Positions 31,248 to 34,479 of a stretch of 34,479 nucleotides of DNA are shown here, one piece after another. The DNA lies in contig JAAEZQ010000037.1 of the NCBI GenBank assembly GCA_018222805.1, positions 1 through 34,479 of the forward strand, given 5' to 3'. A program made the translations under genes and the position numbers. Each line of letters opens with the position of its first letter. Within the stretch, counting starts at the first letter, position 1. The notes under the pieces were generated by a model that saw only the letters and a list, made by a program, of their open reading frames with translations, did not search any database and was not told the DNA's origin. The stretch is from Vibrionaceae bacterium (GTDB taxonomy: Bacteria > Pseudomonadota > Gammaproteobacteria > Enterobacterales > Vibrionaceae).

Positions 31248-33098
31248 ATGAAAAAACTCTTCAAATTTATTGGTCTGATATTTAAAGGCTTATGGAAAGG
31301 CATCACATTTGTCAGACTTGCTCTGGCTAACCTGCTTTTCCTCCTGATGATCGCCGTTTTTTACTTTGCGTTTACTTACACTGGAGAAGGTCGACCTGTT
31401 GTAGAGAAAGAGTCTGCGCTTGTCATGAATTTATCCGGCCCAATCGTCGAACAACGACGCTATACGAACCCGATGGACTCCTTCACAGGCTCACTGCTCG
31501 GTAAAGAGTTACCAAAAGAAAACGTATTGTTCGATATCGTCGATACCATCCGCTATGCCAAAGATGACCCTAAAATTACTGGTTTAGTTTTATCTCTGCG
31601 CGAGATGCCAGAAACAAACTTAACCAAGTTACGCTATATCGCCAAAGCGCTAAACGAGTTCAAAGCGTCTGGTAAACCGATTTACGCTGTCAGCGATTTC
31701 TACAATCAAAGTCAATATTACCTCGCTAGCTACGCCGATAAAGTGTACCTGGGGCCAGACGGTGGAGTCCTGATTAAAGGCTACAGCACCTATTCGATGT
31801 ACTACAAATCGCTGTTAGAAAAATTAGATGTGTCCACACATGTGTTCCGTGTTGGTACTTATAAGTCGGCAATAGAACCATTTACGCGAGACGATATGTC
31901 CGATGCAGCGCAAGAATCCGCTACACGTTGGATCACTCAACTTTGGAGTGCATTTGTCGATGATGTCGCAACCAACCGTAAAATTGATGCCAAAACTCTC
32001 AATCCAACCATGGACGAGCTGTTAGCAGAAATGCGTTCTGTTAATGGCGATATTGCACAATTGTCGCTTAAACTGGGCTTAGTTGATGAACTGGCCACTC
32101 GCCAAGACATTCGTACCCTTTTTGCAAAAGAGTTTGGTAGCGACGGTAAAGACAGCTACAACGCGATCAGCTATTACGACTATCAGGCGACAATGCACCC
32201 TGACTACACTACATCAGAGGATGATATAGCCGTGGTTGTTGCGAGCGGCGCAATAATGGATGGCCAACAACCAAGAGGTACTGTCGGCGGTGATACGGTG
32301 GCAAGCCTTCTTCGTCAAGCACGCAACGATAAGAACGTTAAAGCAGTTGTACTTCGCGTCAACAGCCCGGGTGGCAGTGCCTTTGCGTCAGAAGTGATTC
32401 GCAACGAAGTCTCCGCATTGAAACAAGCAGGTAAACCCGTTGTGGTGTCAATGTCGAGCTTAGCGGCCTCGGGTGGTTACTGGATTTCTATGAGTGCAGA
32501 TAAAATTGTCGCTCAACCAACCACACTGACGGGTTCCATCGGTATCTTCAGCGTGATTACCACCTTCGAAAAAGGTTTCAGTAAGCTTGGTATCCATACT
32601 GACGGCGTTGGTACGTCACCTTTCTCAGGTGACGGACTGTCAACCGGTCTGTCAGAAGGCGCATCTCAAGCTATCCAAATGTCAATTGAACACGGCTACC
32701 AGCGCTTTATTTCTTTGGTCGGTGATAATCGTGGGATACCAGTTGAAGAAGTAGATAACGTTGCTCAAGGCCGCGTGTGGACAGGTCAGGATGCCATGTC
32801 ATATGGTTTGGTAGACCAAATGGGTGACTTTGATGATGCTGTCGATCTCGCGGCGAAACTGGCAAATATCACGGACTACAACCTCTACTGGGTTGAAGAG
32901 CCACTTTCACCAGCGGAGATTTTCCTCGACGAATTCATGAATAACGTCAAAGTATCCCTTGGTATTGATGTAACAAGCATGCTGCCGCAGAGCTTGCAAC
33001 CTGTCGCTCAACAGCTGAAACAGGATGCGAGCATTCTACAGAGCTTTAATGATCCAAGAGGTCAATACGCTTTCTGTTTGAACTGCCAAGTTCAATAG
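31248..33098 (+). CDS. sppA: Signal peptide peptidase SppA (67K type)
   Basis: A 616-residue inner-membrane serine protease with an N-terminal anchor helix (about 25-43, LALANLLFLLMIAVFYFAF) and two tandem domains in the periplasm that digest cleaved signal peptides. The catalytic dyad is split as in E. coli: Lys206 in FRVGTYKSAIEPF and Ser408 in SSLAASGGYWI. ATG 31248 is preferred over ATG 31245 because GGAG (31239-31242) is then 5 nt away rather than 2. It is divergent from fadH and followed by ansA. Confidence 0.95.
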   Translation: MKKLFKFIGLIFKGLWKGITFVRLALANLLFLLMIAVFYFAFTYTGEGRPVVEKESALVMNLSGPIVEQRRYTNPMDSFTGSLLGKELPKENVLFDIVDTIRYAKDDPKITGLVLSLREMPETNLTKLRYIAKALNEFKASGKPIYAVSDFYNQSQYYLASYADKVYLGPDGGVLIKGYSTYSMYYKSLLEKLDVSTHVFRVGTYKSAIEPFTRDDMSDAAQESATRWITQLWSAFVDDVATNRKIDAKTLNPTMDELLAEMRSVNGDIAQLSLKLGLVDELATRQDIRTLFAKEFGSDGKDSYNAISYYDYQATMHPDYTTSEDDIAVVVASGAIMDGQQPRGTVGGDTVASLLRQARNDKNVKAVVLRVNSPGGSAFASEVIRNEVSALKQAGKPVVVSMSSLAASGGYWISMSADKIVAQPTTLTGSIGIFSVITTFEKGFSKLGIHTDGVGTSPFSGDGLSTGLSEGASQAIQMSIEHGYQRFISLVGDNRGIPVEEVDNVAQGRVWTGQDAMSYGLVDQMGDFDDAVDLAAKLANITDYNLYWVEEPLSPAEIFLDEFMNNVKVSLGIDVTSMLPQSLQPVAQQLKQDASILQSFNDPRGQYAFCLNCQVQ

Positions 33099-33114
33099 CT
33101 TTGCTTAACGAGTC

Positions 33115-33149
33115 AAAAAGGGGCATATCTTAGTGATATGCCCCTTTTT
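33115..33149 (+). terminator. sppA terminator
   Basis: A perfect 15-bp stem, AAAAAGGGGCATATC (33115-33129) with GATATGCCCCTTTTT (33135-33149), loop ttagt. One of the strongest hairpins in the window. A -10-like TATAAT at 33167-33172 follows and may start ansA transcripts. Confidence 0.95.
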
Positions 33150-33209
33150 ATTACCCATCAATTCGTTATAATCCGCGCACTGCTCCCCCACATGAAAGTA
33201 AATAGAACG

Positions 33210-34223
33210 ATGACTAGAAAACACATCTATATCGCTTATACCGGTGGCACCATCGGTATGCAAAAGTCCGATCACGGTTATGTGCCTATCGCTGGCTTTA
33301 TGGAGAAACAATTAGCCGCGATGCCAGAGTTTCATCGTCCAGAAATGCCAGAGTACACCATCCACGAGTACGATCCATTGATCGATTCATCAGACATGAC
33401 CCCTGCCGACTGGCAGCAAATTGCTGATGACATTCGTGCTAACTACGACAAGTATGATGGTTTTGTCATTCTGCATGGTACAGACACAATGGCTTATACC
33501 GCGTCTGCGCTGTCTTTCATGCTGGAAAACCTTGGCAAGCCAGTCATTGTGACAGGTTCTCAAATCCCATTGGCAGAGCTGCGCTCAGATGGGCAGGCAA
33601 ACCTGTTGAACGCACTGCATATCGCGGCTAATTTCCCGATCAATGAAGTAACGCTGTTCTTCAACAATCAGTTGATGCGTGGCAACCGCAGTACGAAATC
33701 ACATGCTGACGGTTTCAATGCCTTCACTTCACCAAACCTTGCTCCGTTGTTGGAAGCGGGAATCAATATTCAGATTAGCAATAGCGTGACAGTGGGTGCT
33801 AAGCCTGAAGGCGAATTTAAAGTGCACAACATTACACCTCAGCCAATTGGTGTTATCACCATGTACCCAGGTATTTCTCATGAAGTGATTCGCAACACTT
33901 TACTTCAGCCTGTAAATGCGATGATTCTGCTCACGTTTGGCGTGGGTAACGCACCACAAAACCCAGAATTGCTGGGTCATTTAAAAGAAGCATCGGAACG
34001 TGGCGTTATCGTGGTGAATTTAACTCAATGTTTAGCCGGTAAAGTTAATATGGGTGGTTACGCAACAGGTTGTGCGCTGGCTGATGCTGGAGTGATAAGT
34101 GGGTTTGACATGACGCCTGAAGCTGCACTAGCCAAACTGCATTATCTTCTAAGCCAAAACCTGTCTTACGAAGAAGTAAAAGACAAAATGCAGCAAGTAC
34201 TACGTGGTGAAATGAGCCTTTAA
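33210..34223 (+). CDS. ansA: L-asparaginase I (cytoplasmic)
   Basis: A 337-residue enzyme hydrolysing asparagine to aspartate and ammonia; E. coli AnsA is 338. The N-terminal nucleophile motif is YTGGTIGM with Thr14, and the second motif LHGTDTMAYTASALSFM carries Thr91/Asp92. GSQIPLAELRSDGQANLLNAL is also family-typical. The start MTRKHIYIAY (ATG 33210) fits homologues; ATG 33192 would add six residues, and an ATG at 33138 falls inside the sppA terminator stem. It has its own likely promoter between 33150 and 33180. Confidence 0.95.
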   Translation: MTRKHIYIAYTGGTIGMQKSDHGYVPIAGFMEKQLAAMPEFHRPEMPEYTIHEYDPLIDSSDMTPADWQQIADDIRANYDKYDGFVILHGTDTMAYTASALSFMLENLGKPVIVTGSQIPLAELRSDGQANLLNALHIAANFPINEVTLFFNNQLMRGNRSTKSHADGFNAFTSPNLAPLLEAGINIQISNSVTVGAKPEGEFKVHNITPQPIGVITMYPGISHEVIRNTLLQPVNAMILLTFGVGNAPQNPELLGHLKEASERGVIVVNLTQCLAGKVNMGGYATGCALADAGVISGFDMTPEAALAKLHYLLSQNLSYEEVKDKMQQVLRGEMSL

Positions 34224-34251
34224 AAGCTCAATACTCAGCACTTAAAACCTA

Positions 34252-34280
34252 AAAAGCCCAATGATTGCATTGGGCTTTTA
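34252..34280. terminator. Bidirectional ansA/yeaC terminator
   Basis: A perfect 12-bp stem, AAAAGCCCAATG (34252-34263) with CATTGGGCTTTT (34268-34279), loop attg, flanked by A and T runs; it lies between convergent ansA and yeaC. Confidence 0.92.
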
Positions 34281-34294
34281 ACGTGTTAAACGTA

Positions 34295-34479
34295 TCAATC
34301 GAAGTTTGGATTTACTCGGACGATATCGCCTTCATCCCCACTGAATTGCTTTTTCAATTCCTGCTTAGACTTAAAGCTGATTTCACCACCAGCAGCAACT
34401 GTCATATGTTGTGCATCGGTATTGTGTTTTGATTGATACAACATCACAGCTTGCATACACGAATCTCGCTGCTCTCTAG
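34295..34479 (-). CDS. yeaC: YeaC, DUF1315 protein (C-terminal part)
   Basis: The last 61 codons plus 2 nt of a minus-strand gene whose start lies beyond the right edge. The translation includes QAVMLYQSKHNTDAQHMTV and then FKSKQELKKQF, matching the C-terminal half of YeaC (E. coli: LVMLWQARHNTEAQHMT, KSKQQLKEDF). The stop is TGA at 34297-34295. Function is unknown. It is convergent with ansA. Confidence 0.88.
   Translation of the reverse strand, partial: REQRDSCMQAVMLYQSKHNTDAQHMTVAAGGEISFKSKQELKKQFSGDEGDIVRVNPNFD

Noticed and set aside
1..34479. CRISPR array, insertion sequence, prophage or toxin-antitoxin pair
   Set aside because: No regularly spaced repeats, transposase motifs, phage structural genes or small paired ORFs were recognised.

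Overview
The window is a stretch of gammaproteobacterial chromosome, almost certainly from a marine Vibrio. The evidence is the proteins (MshA-type pilin, VC2046-family protein, NhaC next to asd, AdhE with a Lys/Ala tail), the dense gene packing with strong hairpin terminators, and moderate GC. My impression is the Harveyi clade (V. parahaemolyticus / alginolyticus / campbellii-like), but the species cannot be settled by reading alone. Both ends cut a gene: grxD on the left (3' part missing) and yeaC on the right (5' part missing). I see no phage, insertion sequence, integron or CRISPR array.

Layout. (1) 1-2660: grxD and sodB diverge, then a VC2046-family protein and a short-chain dehydrogenase-like protein that has lost its catalytic residues. 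(2) 2720-7677: adhE (fermentative aldehyde/alcohol dehydrogenase), with a candidate class II FNR promoter in a 699-nt upstream region, faces a divergent ychE/marC-family membrane protein and a voltage-gated K+ channel ending in a zinc ribbon. (3) 7726-11395: a lone MshA-like pilin, asd (aspartate pathway) and a divergent NhaC antiporter. (4) 11431-17270: the most accessory-looking part, with three minus-strand genes: a lipoprotein that also has a C-terminal membrane helix, a membrane sensor carrying only an HPt phosphotransfer domain, and a large family 8 polysaccharide lyase lipoprotein with an Ala/Glu-rich helical linker and a CBM96/DNRLRE-type end. (5) 17795-21220: the yejK / yejL-yejM block (nucleoid protein; LPS homeostasis) and a tRNA-Ser(UGA) with its own stable-RNA promoter and terminator. 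(6) 21452-24276: a Fur-box-preceded fecCDE-like iron-chelate permease operon with no binding protein or receptor. (7) 24365-34479: histone-deacetylase-like hydrolase, a classical SDR, topB, ydjA, fadH, sppA, ansA, yeaC; the topB/ydjA/sppA/ansA grouping resembles the enterobacterial order.

How the genes fit together. Most are independent core genes separated by bidirectional terminators. Themes are oxygen and iron response (sodB, grxD, adhE with an FNR-like site, Fur-boxed fecCDE), envelope maintenance (yejM, sppA, ychE, NhaC, K+ channel) and carbon/amino-acid metabolism (adhE, fadH, asd, ansA). Nothing here is a clear-cut new defence or mobile system. The best candidates for undescribed biology are the HPt sensor plus doubly anchored lipoprotein pair (11431-13985), the lyase architecture (14295-17270), the catalytically dead SDR (1876-2559), the channel with a zinc ribbon (6796-7665) and the structured stretch between tRNA-Ser and fecC (21249-21347).
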